A stretch of 64,000 nt of DNA, taken from the NCBI RefSeq assembly GCF_032586155.1, contig NZ_JAWHTC010000001.1, positions 1,054,001-1,118,000 on the forward strand, written 5' to 3'. The position numbers were made by a program, and so were the translations under genes. Position 1 is the first letter of the stretch. Each line of letters opens with the position of its first letter. The notes under the pieces were generated by a model. That model made no database searches, was not told the origin of the DNA, and saw nothing but the letters and a program-made list of their open reading frames with translations. The stretch is from JAWHTC01 sp032586155 (GTDB lineage Bacteria; Pseudomonadota; Alphaproteobacteria; Rhodobacterales; Rhodobacteraceae). Shown here piece after piece: positions 8,669 through 17,065 of the stretch.

Positions 8669-9614
8669 GGGCGTGGAAGATGAAGCCGAGAAGGTTCAGC
8701 AGCACCTGCGCCGCCAGGATCGCGGTGGAGCCGGATTGGTCATAATCGGGGGCGACCTCGACCAGATCGATGCCGACCACCTCGTGGTGTTTGGCGACCT
8801 GTTGCAGCAGTTCGAGCACGTCGTAGTAGAGGAACCCGCCATGGGACGGCGTGCCGGTGCCCGGCGCAATCGACGGGCAGAAGGCGTCGATGTCTATGGT
8901 GATATAGACCCTTGCGCCCTTGGGGATTCGTTTGCGCAGACCCTTGGGGCCGAGCGCCCGGGCCTGGCGAACGGAGAGGATATCGGACCCCATGGTGCGG
9001 GCGTCGTCATAGCCCTCTTTCGCGGTCGAGCTGACATTGCGGATGCCGACCTGGGTCAGGCCGGTGACGTAAGACTTTTCGGCCGCGCGGCGCATCGGGT
9101 TGCCGTGGCCAAAGCGCACGCCGTGGCGCTCATCGACGAAATCGAGATGGGCGTCGATCTGCAGGATGTGAACGTCGCCCTGACCCTCGAAAGCGTTGAC
9201 GCAGGGGATGTTGATCGAATGATCGCCGCCAATGGTGACCGGCAGGGCGCCCGCGGTCAGCGCCGCGCGCACCCCGGCCTCGATATTGGCGTGGGATTTG
9301 ACGGTGTCGGTATGCACGATATCGGCGTCGCCCATGTCGATCATGCGGACCGAACCGGGCAGGTAAATCGCGTCGTCCTCGTGGTCATAGGCCCCGGCAT
9401 GACCGAAGCTGAACAGCGTCGAGGCCTCGCGCACGGCGCGCGGGCCGAAGCGGGCCCCCGAGCGCCACTGGGTGCCGAAATCGAAAGGGGCGCCAAGGAT
9501 GGCGACGTCGGCCTCGAGCAAAGACCAATCGGCGACATAGGGTCGTTTGCCAAAGGTCGAAATTCCTACGAAGGGCAGGTCGAGCCGCCCGCTTTCATAT
9601 CCGTGATCGCTCAT
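8655..9614 (-). CDS. speB: agmatinase-family ureohydrolase
   Basis: The 319-residue protein carries the binuclear manganese motifs of the arginase superfamily: GGDHS (129-133), DAHLDFVD (154-161) and DIDAFCPSIAPGTGTPSHGG. Agmatinase converts agmatine to putrescine and urea. Related guanidino-hydrolases (guanidinobutyrase, guanidinopropionase) share these motifs, so the substrate is probable, not proven. The ATG at 9614 has GAGGAA upstream and is preferred to the longer frame. The gene diverges from guaB, and its last codons lie inside a 17-bp tandem repeat. Confidence 0.82.
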   Translation of the reverse strand: MSDHGYESGRLDLPFVGISTFGKRPYVADWSLLEADVAILGAPFDFGTQWRSGARFGPRAVREASTLFSFGHAGAYDHEDDAIYLPGSVRMIDMGDADIVHTDTVKSHANIEAGVRAALTAGALPVTIGGDHSINIPCVNAFEGQGDVHILQIDAHLDFVDERHGVRFGHGNPMRRAAEKSYVTGLTQVGIRNVSSTAKEGYDDARTMGSDILSVRQARALGPKGLRKRIPKGARVYITIDIDAFCPSIAPGTGTPSHGGFLYYDVLELLQQVAKHHEVVGIDLVEVAPDYDQSGSTAILAAQVLLNLLGFIFHARGFR

Positions 9615-9746
9615 GGTCCCATTTCCTCGGTTTTTGGGCAGCGTGACCGCGTTTGTCGCATGGGGCAAGCGCGAATTGGGGTTTCCCCCAAGCGGCTTCC
9701 ATGCAATAGGGACGTGCCAACCGATCCCGAGCTTTGGAGAGCCAAG

Positions 9747-11195
9747 ATGGAGATTCGCGAGGCCCTGACCTTCGATGATGTTCTGCTTGTACCCGGTGCG
9801 TCAAGCGTGCTGCCCAGCACAGCCGATACGCGCACGCGCGTGACCAAGAGCATTGACCTTAACATCCCGCTTTTGTCGAGCGCGATGGACACCGTGACCG
9901 AGGCGCGCATGGCAATTGCTATTGCCCAGGCTGGCGGCATGGGGGTGATCCACAAGAACCTGACTGTTGAACAGCAGGCGCGCGAGGTGCGCCGGGTGAA
10001 GCGGTTTGAAAGTGGCATCGTCTACAACCCGGTGACGCTAAAGGCTTCGGATACCATCGCCGACGCCCGCGCCTTGGTCGAGCGTTACAATTTCACCGGC
10101 TTCCCGGTGACCGATGAAACCGGCCATATCGTCGGCATCGTCACCAATCGTGACATGCGGTTTTCTACCAGCGACGAGATGCCGGTAAGCGCGGTGATGA
10201 CCACCAACGACCTAGCGATGTTGGCAGAACCGGCGGACCTGGACGAGGCCAAATCCCTGATGCGCTCGCGTCGGATCGAGAAACTGCTGGTGCATGATGG
10301 CACGGGCAAGCTGACCGGGCTGTTGACGTTGAAGGATACCGAACAGGCCGTGTTGAACCCGACCGCGTGCAAGGATCACCTTGGGCGGCTGCGGGTGGCG
10401 GCAGCCTCGTCAGTGGGGGATTCGGGGTTTGCCCGCTCCGAGGCCCTTGTTGACGCGGGTTGTGACATCATCGTGGTCGACACGGCACATGGCCATTCCG
10501 AGGGGGTGATCGAGGCGGTGAAACGCGCCAAGACCCTGTCGAACGAGGTGCAGATCATTGCCGGTAATGTCGCAACGGGCGAGGCCACGCGCGCGCTGAT
10601 CGACGCCGGTGCCGATGCGATCAAGGTCGGGATTGGGCCGGGCAGCATCTGTACCACGCGGATGGTGGCGGGCGTGGGCGTGCCGCAGCTGACCGCGATT
10701 TCCGATTGTGCCAAGGCCGCCGGTGATGTGCCGGTGATCGCCGATGGGGGCATCAAGTTTTCGGGTGATTTTGCCAAGGCGATTGCCGCGGGGGCATCCT
10801 GTGCAATGGTCGGTTCGATGATCGCAGGGACTGATGAGAGCCCGGGGGAAGTCATTCTTTATCAAGGCCGTAGCTTCAAAAGCTATCGTGGTATGGGCTC
10901 GCTTGGCGCCATGGCACGGGGCTCGGCCGATCGTTATTTCCAGAAGGACGCAGCCAGCGACAAGCTGGTGCCGGAAGGGATCGAGGGTCAGGTGCCCTAC
11001 AAGGGGTCGGCAAATGCGGTGATCCACCAGTTGGTGGGCGGTCTGCGCGCGGCGATGGGATATACCGGCTGCGCCACTGTCGAGGAAATGCGCAGGAACT
11101 GTAAATTCGTCAAGATCACCGGCGCGGGGCTGAAGGAAAGCCATGTGCATGACGTGCAGATCACCCGCGAGAGCCCGAACTACCGGATGGGCTGA
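9747..11195 (+). CDS. guaB: inosine-5'-monophosphate dehydrogenase
   Basis: The 482-residue enzyme oxidises IMP to XMP with NAD, the committed step to GMP. It starts MEIREALTFDDVLLVPG, carries two CBS domains (about residues 90-210), and has the catalytic loop GPGSICTTRMVAGVGVPQ with Cys302. The phosphate-binding and flap regions (ADGGIKFSGD, GMGSLGAM) are intact. The frame is open far upstream, but the ATG at 9747 follows a TTGGAGAG site and gives the family start. Its stop overlaps the start of the next gene by one base (TGATG), so the two are translationally coupled. Confidence 0.97.
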   Translation: MEIREALTFDDVLLVPGASSVLPSTADTRTRVTKSIDLNIPLLSSAMDTVTEARMAIAIAQAGGMGVIHKNLTVEQQAREVRRVKRFESGIVYNPVTLKASDTIADARALVERYNFTGFPVTDETGHIVGIVTNRDMRFSTSDEMPVSAVMTTNDLAMLAEPADLDEAKSLMRSRRIEKLLVHDGTGKLTGLLTLKDTEQAVLNPTACKDHLGRLRVAAASSVGDSGFARSEALVDAGCDIIVVDTAHGHSEGVIEAVKRAKTLSNEVQIIAGNVATGEATRALIDAGADAIKVGIGPGSICTTRMVAGVGVPQLTAISDCAKAAGDVPVIADGGIKFSGDFAKAIAAGASCAMVGSMIAGTDESPGEVILYQGRSFKSYRGMGSLGAMARGSADRYFQKDAASDKLVPEGIEGQVPYKGSANAVIHQLVGGLRAAMGYTGCATVEEMRRNCKFVKITGAGLKESHVHDVQITRESPNYRMG

Positions 11196-12358
11196 TGACA
11201 CCGGGCGCGCGGGTTCAGGCGGCGATCGAGTGTCTTGAACGTATTCTCGATAGGGTGCCTGCTGAAAAGGCATTGACCGGGTGGGCCCGGGGCGCGCGCT
11301 ACGCCGGGTCCAAGGACCGCGCCGCTGTGCGCGATCATGTCTATGATGTGCTGCGGCAGAAGCGGCTATGTGCCCTGCGAGGTGGACGCGAGGACGCACG
11401 GGCGCTGATGATCGGGCTGGTTCGGGTGCAAGGGGGTGACCTGCCGGCCTTGTTCAACGGGCAGGGTCATGCACCGGCTCCTCTGAGTGAATCCGAGGAA
11501 ATGGCTGGCGACCTTGCCGTCGCGGCCCCGCCCGAACTGCCCGAATGGTTGCTGCCGGCGTTGCGGGACCAGTTCGGAGAGGGACTGCAAGACGAGTTGG
11601 ATCAGCTATGTCAAAGGGCCGAAGTCTTCCTGCGGGTGAACTTGCGCAAGAGTGATGTCCCAACCGCGCGCGCGATGCTTGCAGAGGATGGGGTAAAAGC
11701 CGAAGCATTTTCGTTGGCGTTGGCCGCGTTACGGGTTGTCGAAGGGCCGCGGCGGATCAGGAATTCAAAGGCCTATCAGCAAGGGCATGTGGAGTTGCAG
11801 GACGCGGCCAGCCAGGCGGCGATGGAATTGATTGAACTCGCCAAGTGTTCGAAAATTCTCGATTATTGCGCCGGAGGTGGTGGAAAAACATTGGCGCTTG
11901 CCGGGCGGGAAGACGCCCGGTTCTTTGCCTATGATGCTAACGTGCAGCGGATGCATGATCTGCCCATCCGTGCCAAGCGCGCCGGGGTGACGGTGCAGAT
12001 TTTACAGGAAAAGTCTTTACGCAAATTTGTGCCCTATGACTTGGTGCTATGTGACGTGCCGTGCTCGGGCAGCGGCACCTGGCGGCGTGATCCAGATGCC
12101 AAGTGGCGATTCACCCGGGAAAAACTGAACGATCTTAACGAGGTGCAGAGCGAGATTCTGGATCGCGCCGCGCCGCTTGTGGCGCAGGGCGGGACGCTGG
12201 TCTACGCCACTTGTTCTCTGCTGGCCGAGGAGAACGAGCATCAGATTGCCGCATTCCTGGCGCGTCATCCGGATTGGCGAGTGACGCTGCAGAAACGCTG
12301 GTCACTAGTCGACGGTGCGGACGGGTTCTTTTCGGCACACTTGCGTCTAGAAGATTAA
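11195..12358 (+). CDS. RsmB/NOP2-family RNA (cytosine-C5) methyltransferase
   Basis: The 387-residue protein has a SAM-binding motif I (LDYCAGGGGKTLALAG), motif IV with a Cys-containing DVPCSGSGTWRRDPDAKWR, and motif VI YATCSLLAEENE with the second catalytic Cys. These are diagnostic of m5C rRNA/tRNA methyltransferases. An N-terminal helical region (about 1-120) resembles the NusB-like half of RsmB but is shortened. The probable target is 16S rRNA C967 or a related site; this is inference. It is coupled to guaB through a TGATG overlap. Confidence 0.88.
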   Translation: MTPGARVQAAIECLERILDRVPAEKALTGWARGARYAGSKDRAAVRDHVYDVLRQKRLCALRGGREDARALMIGLVRVQGGDLPALFNGQGHAPAPLSESEEMAGDLAVAAPPELPEWLLPALRDQFGEGLQDELDQLCQRAEVFLRVNLRKSDVPTARAMLAEDGVKAEAFSLALAALRVVEGPRRIRNSKAYQQGHVELQDAASQAAMELIELAKCSKILDYCAGGGGKTLALAGREDARFFAYDANVQRMHDLPIRAKRAGVTVQILQEKSLRKFVPYDLVLCDVPCSGSGTWRRDPDAKWRFTREKLNDLNEVQSEILDRAAPLVAQGGTLVYATCSLLAEENEHQIAAFLARHPDWRVTLQKRWSLVDGADGFFSAHLRLED

Positions 12359-12395
12359 TCGCGCAAATTCAACCATGGCGGGAAATGCATTTCGG

Positions 12396-12410
12396 TTAAC
12401 GCCGGATTAA
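12396..12410. promoter_or_regulatory. CtrA-type binding site upstream of cckA
   Basis: The sequence TTAACGCCGGATTAA is an exact match to the full CtrA consensus TTAA-N7-TTAA. It ends 49 bases before the proposed cckA start, in a 100-base intergenic region. CckA is the kinase that starts the phosphorelay to CtrA, so a feedback loop is likely. The match is seen; binding is inferred. Confidence 0.65.
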
Positions 12411-12459
12411 GACTTTGGCGGACAAAGTCGGGGCAAGAATCGTCTGAAGGGTTGGGTAA

Positions 12460-14874
12460 TTGACGCATACGGCACTAACGCCCGGGCAAACCACTCGCAC
12501 TGCGATGCGGCTGAAACCACGCGCGGGGCTGATCGCCGTGATCGCGGCGTTGTTCTGTGCGGCGGGTTTCTGGATTGGCAGCGGCGCGGTTGCGAGCTTT
12601 TTCTGGCTTCTGGGCGGAACGCTCATGGCCGTTGTCGGCGCGGTTTTTGCGCTTATCTGGGCGTTTCGGCTGCGCAACCGCAGGGCACAGGACCTGGTTT
12701 CGCAATTCGTCGCTCAGGACGCGGCACCATGCTTCGTTACCGATGACGAGGGTGAGCTGTGGTATGTCAATGACGCCGCGAAAGACCGGTTTCGTGGGGA
12801 TGCGCTGACATTGGCCGGGCTTTTGGGTGATGTGTTCGCCAGCCCGCTTGCGGTGCTGCACCGGCTACGCCGCAAGGCCGAAAAAACCGGCGCCGCGCGC
12901 GAAGATATTGCCACCCGTAAGGGCAGCGTCCGTCTGTCGACCCACCGGCTTGGCAGCGGAGAATACCTGTGGCGGGTCGAAGAGATCGGCCCGCGTTCCA
13001 GCGCCAGCAGCGGCGATGCCAGTTTCCTGCCGCTGTTGACGGTCGGGCGAAATGATACAGTGCTGTTCATGAACGACGCCGCGCGGCGTCTGGTTGGGGA
13101 ACGGGTCAAGGCGCTGGACCGGTTGTTTGTCGATCTGCCGCCGCGTCCGGGCGAAGCGAACGCGCTCAACACCACGTCCGGCACGGTTCAATGCATTCTT
13201 GCCGAACGCGAATTGCCCGGTGGCCGCAGGGAAATCGTCATGGTGCCGACCGACACGACCGAGGAGAGTGAGGTTGCTTTGCCCGTGCCTAGTGATGGGG
13301 GGTGGAACGATGTCGAGGCCTTGCCAGTGCCGCTGCTGAAGGTGGCCCCGGGGGGCGAGGTTCTGCTGTCGAACCGTCTGGCCCGCGATCTGCTCGGGCG
13401 GCAGGACTGTACCGGTGTGCATCTGGCAACGATGATGGAAGGATTGGGGCGGTCGCTGACCGATTGGTTGTCCGAAGTGTCGACGGGCCGCGAAACCAAC
13501 AGTTCGGAATTCCTGCGGGTGACTCGTGAAGACCGTGAGGTCTTTGCGCAGGTGATGCTGAAACGTGCCTCTGATCCAGGTGATCCCGCGCTTGTGGCGG
13601 TGCTAAATGATGCGACAGAGTTGAAGACTCTTGAGGCGCAATTCGTGCAAAGCCAGAAAATGCAGGCGATCGGACAGCTTGCCGGGGGGGTGGCGCATGA
13701 TTTCAACAACTTGCTTACAGCGATTGCTGGGCATTGCGACCTGCTCTTGCTGCGCCACGACCAAGGGGATCCGGATTACAGCGACCTTGTGCAGATCAAT
13801 CAGAATGCCAACCGGGCGGCGGCGCTGGTCAACCAGTTACTGGCGTTTTCCCGCAAACAGACGTTGCGGCTGGAGGAACTGGATCTGCGCGATACGTTAT
13901 CAGACCTGACTCATCTTCTAGGCCGGCTGGTAGGTGAAAAGGTGACACTGACCCTGACACATGATCCAACGCTGCACCGACTGCGCGCCGACAAGCGGCA
14001 GTTGGAGCAGGTGGTGATGAACCTGGTGGTGAACGCCCGGGACGCAATGCCCAACGGCGGAGAGATCAGGATTGAGACCCGGAATCTGAGTTACCCCAAG
14101 CAGGTGCGGCGCGACCGGGCGACGGTGCCCGCTGGCGATTATGTCGTGGTCGAGATACGCGACGAAGGTGTCGGCATACCCACCGACAAGTTGCAGAAGA
14201 TCTTTGAACCCTTCTACACCACGAAACGCACAGGTGAGGGCACCGGACTGGGTTTGTCAACGGCCTATGGCATTGTCAAACAGAGCGGCGGGTTCATTTT
14301 TACCGAAAGTACCCCGTCGGTTGGCACCTGCTTCACCCTGCTGTTTCCGGCGAATCAAACCGTCAGGGACGAAGCCCATGCTAACCCTGCAACGCATCCT
14401 GCCGAATTCCAACCCGCTGCAACACCGCCCGGGCTGGACCGGTCGGGGGCGGCGTCACCCGCACCGCATGAAGGTGATGGAGCGGGAGAGGGGGCAAGTG
14501 ATGCCGATGGTGACGGGGTAATCCTGTTGGTTGAAGACGAAGCCCCGGTACGCGCCTTTGCATCGCGCGCGCTGCGGTTGCGCGGCTATACGGTGCTCGA
14601 GGCGGAATCCGCTGAGGACGCACTTGAGATGCTGGAGGAAACCGACCTTTCGGTGGATATTTTCGTGACCGATGTGATCATGCCGGGCATGGACGGTCCC
14701 AGTTGGGTGCGCCAGGCGCTGGAAACTCGACCGGGAGTGCGAGTGGTCTTTGTTTCGGGCTATGCCGAGGATGCCTTTGGTGAGGGGCAGATGAAAATCC
14801 CCAACTCGGTCTTCCTGCCGAAACCGTTTTCGCTGTCGGAACTGACCGATACTATTCGGCGGCAGTTGCACTGA
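12460..14874 (+). CDS. cckA: hybrid sensor histidine kinase CckA
   Basis: The 804-residue membrane kinase begins with two helices (about residues 25-70) and PAS-like sensor regions. The CckA signature QKMQAIGQLAGGVAHDFNN contains the phospho-accepting His413. The ATPase domain includes NLVVNARDAMPNGG and EGTGLGLSTAYGIV. A C-terminal receiver domain has its phospho-accepting Asp738 in VTDVIMPGMDG. CckA feeds phosphate through ChpT to CtrA; in roseobacters this relay controls motility, gene transfer agents and related traits rather than viability. The start is a TTG with GAAGG upstream; an ATG 15 codons later is an alternative. A CtrA box lies upstream and recA follows downstream, the usual roseobacter order. 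Confidence 0.93.
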   Translation: MTHTALTPGQTTRTAMRLKPRAGLIAVIAALFCAAGFWIGSGAVASFFWLLGGTLMAVVGAVFALIWAFRLRNRRAQDLVSQFVAQDAAPCFVTDDEGELWYVNDAAKDRFRGDALTLAGLLGDVFASPLAVLHRLRRKAEKTGAAREDIATRKGSVRLSTHRLGSGEYLWRVEEIGPRSSASSGDASFLPLLTVGRNDTVLFMNDAARRLVGERVKALDRLFVDLPPRPGEANALNTTSGTVQCILAERELPGGRREIVMVPTDTTEESEVALPVPSDGGWNDVEALPVPLLKVAPGGEVLLSNRLARDLLGRQDCTGVHLATMMEGLGRSLTDWLSEVSTGRETNSSEFLRVTREDREVFAQVMLKRASDPGDPALVAVLNDATELKTLEAQFVQSQKMQAIGQLAGGVAHDFNNLLTAIAGHCDLLLLRHDQGDPDYSDLVQINQNANRAAALVNQLLAFSRKQTLRLEELDLRDTLSDLTHLLGRLVGEKVTLTLTHDPTLHRLRADKRQLEQVVMNLVVNARDAMPNGGEIRIETRNLSYPKQVRRDRATVPAGDYVVVEIRDEGVGIPTDKLQKIFEPFYTTKRTGEGTGLGLSTAYGIVKQSGGFIFTESTPSVGTCFTLLFPANQTVRDEAHANPATHPAEFQPAATPPGLDRSGAASPAPHEGDGAGEGASDADGDGVILLVEDEAPVRAFASRALRLRGYTVLEAESAEDALEMLEETDLSVDIFVTDVIMPGMDGPSWVRQALETRPGVRVVFVSGYAEDAFGEGQMKIPNSVFLPKPFSLSELTDTIRRQLH

Positions 14875-14888
14875 AGCGAGACGTTAAG

Positions 14889-15134
14889 GTGGTACCAACT
14901 GCCCGGCCACCTTACCGGTTCGAGGATAACGGCGGCCACGTTGAGATCCGCGCCGATGAACTTCTCGACCTAGGGCAAGAAGACGCGGTTGTAGCGATAG
15001 ACCGACGCGTGTTGCAGTTCGGGCGGGCTTGTCTCGGCGATGTTTGCCACGGGTGCCAGGGTGGATTCGACAGCCTTCGTGCCGGCCTTCGAAACAAACA
15101 GGGTTGCCAGCTTAGCGTTTGAAAATAAGAGTAT
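14889..15134 (-). pseudogene. decayed remnant of a sulfotransferase-like P-loop gene (often annotated gamma-glutamyl kinase)
   Basis: The reverse strand encodes, in one frame, LFSNAKLATLFVSKAGTKAVE, then SPPELQHASVYRYNRVFLP, a TAG stop, then VEKFIGADLNVAAVI-LEPVRW-GSWY. I recognise this as the first half of the short P-loop protein commonly found between cckA and recA in roseobacters (typically VPKTGT, PPELKH, YNRFF, YEKFMG, REP, WLGSWYR). Here the expected start codon is ATA, a stop codon interrupts the frame, and similarity ends about 15 bases after the cckA stop, where the second half should be. It is therefore truncated and inactive. Confidence 0.72.
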
Positions 15135-15228
15135 TTCCGGCGTTTCCGGGACCCATCCCACTTACCTGCATGGACGTAAACTACTCTTTAACCATTCTCG
15201 AAAAAAGTAGGCGCAGGAGTAATTTTAG

Positions 15229-15257
15229 TTGAAATGTTCTCATTTTGGTCTCATACG
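15229..15257 (+). promoter_or_regulatory. probable recA promoter
   Basis: A TTGAAA element (15229-15234) is followed after 17 bases by CATACG (15252-15257), giving a plausible sigma-70 promoter. The downstream edge touches the SOS box, so LexA bound there would block transcription start. The spacer also contains GTTC-N7-GGTC (15236-15250), one base short of a second SOS box. Confidence 0.5.
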
Positions 15258-15272
15258 GAACAAGAGGTGAAC
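15258..15272 (+). promoter_or_regulatory. LexA (SOS) box of recA
   Basis: GAACAAGAGGTGAAC is a perfect GAAC-N7-GAAC, the reverse complement of the alphaproteobacterial LexA operator GTTC-N7-GTTC. It lies 54 bases before the recA start, next to the predicted -10 element, which is the expected position for LexA repression. Confidence 0.88.
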
Positions 15273-15326
15273 AAAAACTCCCGATTGCTGCCGGTTGGTG
15301 GCTGTGGAATAAGAAAGGCGACAGAG

Positions 15327-16409
15327 ATGGCAACGGCAAAAGTTCTCGATATGAAAAAAGGCAACGGCGACAAGCAGAAGGCGTTGGATAGCGCACTGGC
15401 TCAGATCGAGCGGCAGTTCGGCAAGGGCTCGATCATGAAGCTGGGCGCGGACAATGCAGTGCAGCAAATCGAGTCGACTTCGACCGGATCGCTGGGGCTG
15501 GATATTGCCCTTGGCATCGGCGGGTTACCCAAAGGACGGATCATCGAGATTTACGGTCCCGAAAGCTCGGGCAAGACGACGCTGACGCTGCATTGCGTGG
15601 CCGAGGAACAGAAAAAGGGTGGGGTTTGCGCCTTTGTTGACGCCGAACACGCGCTTGACCCGCAATATGCCAAGAAACTGGGTGTGAACCTGGACGAGCT
15701 GTTGATTTCGCAGCCCGACACTGGCGAACAGGCGCTTGAGATAACCGATACGCTAGTGCGTTCGGGTGCCGTGAGCATGGTGGTGGTCGATTCGGTGGCC
15801 GCGTTGACGCCCAAGTCGGAACTGGAAGGCGACATGGGGGATTCCAGCGTCGGAGTACACGCCCGATTGATGAGCCAGGCGATGCGCAAGCTCACCGGGT
15901 CTATCGCGCGCTCGAACTGCATGGTGATCTTCATCAACCAGATCCGGATGAAGATCGGCGTGATGTTCGGCTCGCCCGAAACCACCACTGGCGGTAACGC
16001 GTTGAAATTCTATTCAAGCGTCCGGCTGGACATTCGCCGCATCGGCGCGGTCAAAGATCGCGACGAAATTATTGGGAACCAGACCAAAGTCAAAGTGGTC
16101 AAGAACAAAGTGGCACCGCCCTTCCGCGTGGTCGAGTTCGATATTCTCTATGGTGAAGGCATCTCCAAGACCGGTGAGTTGATCGATCTGGGCGTGGCCG
16201 CGGGCGAGGTGCAGAAATCCGGCGCCTGGTATTCTTATGGTGATGAGCGCATCGGCCAGGGCCGCGAAAATGCGCGCCAGTTCCTCAAGGATCATCCAGA
16301 AATCGCGCTGGAGTTGGAAGATAAGATTCGTGCGGCGCACGGGCTTGATTTCGACCTGCTGGATGGGCCGGCCGGTGCCGATGGCGACGATGAATTGCTG
16401 GATGGCTGA
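15327..16409 (+). CDS. recA: recombinase RecA
   Basis: The 360-residue protein is a complete RecA. The Walker A motif GPESSGKTT lies at residues 77-85, the MAW region and the loop containing INQIRMKIGVMFGSPETTTGG are intact, and the tail is acidic. RecA carries out strand exchange and stimulates LexA self-cleavage. The frame is open upstream to 15234, but the ATG at 15327 gives the family N-terminus MATAKVLDMKK and has AAAGGCGA nearby. A perfect SOS box lies upstream. The gene stands between cckA (plus a pseudogene) and a MOSC-like gene. Confidence 0.98.
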   Translation: MATAKVLDMKKGNGDKQKALDSALAQIERQFGKGSIMKLGADNAVQQIESTSTGSLGLDIALGIGGLPKGRIIEIYGPESSGKTTLTLHCVAEEQKKGGVCAFVDAEHALDPQYAKKLGVNLDELLISQPDTGEQALEITDTLVRSGAVSMVVVDSVAALTPKSELEGDMGDSSVGVHARLMSQAMRKLTGSIARSNCMVIFINQIRMKIGVMFGSPETTTGGNALKFYSSVRLDIRRIGAVKDRDEIIGNQTKVKVVKNKVAPPFRVVEFDILYGEGISKTGELIDLGVAAGEVQKSGAWYSYGDERIGQGRENARQFLKDHPEIALELEDKIRAAHGLDFDLLDGPAGADGDDELLDG

Positions 16410-16418
16410 CGAGATCGG

Positions 16419-16976
16419 ATGACTCAAGCCACCAAGGATGAGCTTTATCGGGCCATTCCCGATATTCTGGCCGCCCCCAAAGACGGGGCGGTCATTGACA
16501 TGTTATGTCTGCGACCGGGCTACGGCGAGCGCAAGTTCGTGGATCAAATCGAGGTCACGCGCAGTGGCGGTATCCCGGGCGAACGTTGGGTCACGGCACC
16601 TTGGCTGAGGCTGGAGGATGGCAAGCCGCATCCGGGTATCCAGGTCTGTGTCCTGCAGAAACGTGTGCTGGACCTGGTCTGGCGGGATCGCGAGAACACA
16701 CCTCATCCCGGTGATACTTTCATCGTCGATATGGAACTGAGCGAAGCGAATTTGCCGGTCGGTCAGCTGTTGCTGGCCGGCGGCGCGGTGTTGAAGGTTT
16801 CGGATGTGTTCAACGATGCCTGCGTGAAGTGGAAGGCACGCTATGGCGCGGCGGCCAAGGATTGGGTGACGGCACCGGGACACCCCGAATTGCGACTGCG
16901 CGGTCTCCTTTGCAGCGTCGAGCGGGACGGGGTCATACGCAACGGGGACAGTCTGACCAAACTCGCTGCCGATTAG
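16419..16976 (+). CDS. MOSC-domain-like protein
   Basis: The 185-residue protein resembles small stand-alone MOSC (molybdenum cofactor sulfurase C-terminal) domains. GIPGERW, a GDTFIVDMELSEANLPVG core, LLLAGGAVLKVSDVFNDACVKW with the conserved Cys, and a final LRGLLCSVERDGVIRNGD are in the usual order. Such domains are thought to handle persulfide sulfur on a Cys. It starts 10 bases after recA, so may share its transcript, although no role in repair is known. Confidence 0.62.
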   Translation: MTQATKDELYRAIPDILAAPKDGAVIDMLCLRPGYGERKFVDQIEVTRSGGIPGERWVTAPWLRLEDGKPHPGIQVCVLQKRVLDLVWRDRENTPHPGDTFIVDMELSEANLPVGQLLLAGGAVLKVSDVFNDACVKWKARYGAAAKDWVTAPGHPELRLRGLLCSVERDGVIRNGDSLTKLAAD

Positions 16977-17012
16977 GTGCGGGAGCCCCATGTCCTGTGG
17001 ACAGGCGGCTGG

Positions 17013-17029
17013 GTAGGGGATAAACCCCG
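17013..17029 (+). repeat. possible GTAG-headed REP-like hairpin
   Basis: GTAG is followed by GGGATAAACCCC, a four-base stem with a short loop. The layout (GTAG foot plus hairpin) matches the three clearer elements at 20040, 52640 and 53499, but in plus orientation and with a weaker stem. It lies in the leader of alaS. Confidence 0.35.
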
Positions 17030-17065
17030 TCTGAACCGCCAAATTCTGCAAAAGAGACAAGAAAA

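Noticed and set aside
8553..9746. Upstream extension of the guaB frame by about 400 codons
   Set aside because: The extension is antisense to the agmatinase gene and contains the palindrome cluster; the real start at 9747 has a ribosome site and the family N-terminus.
15175..15200. Second CtrA-like site upstream of recA
   Set aside because: A TAAA-N7-TTAA resemblance exists but does not match the full consensus, so it was not called.
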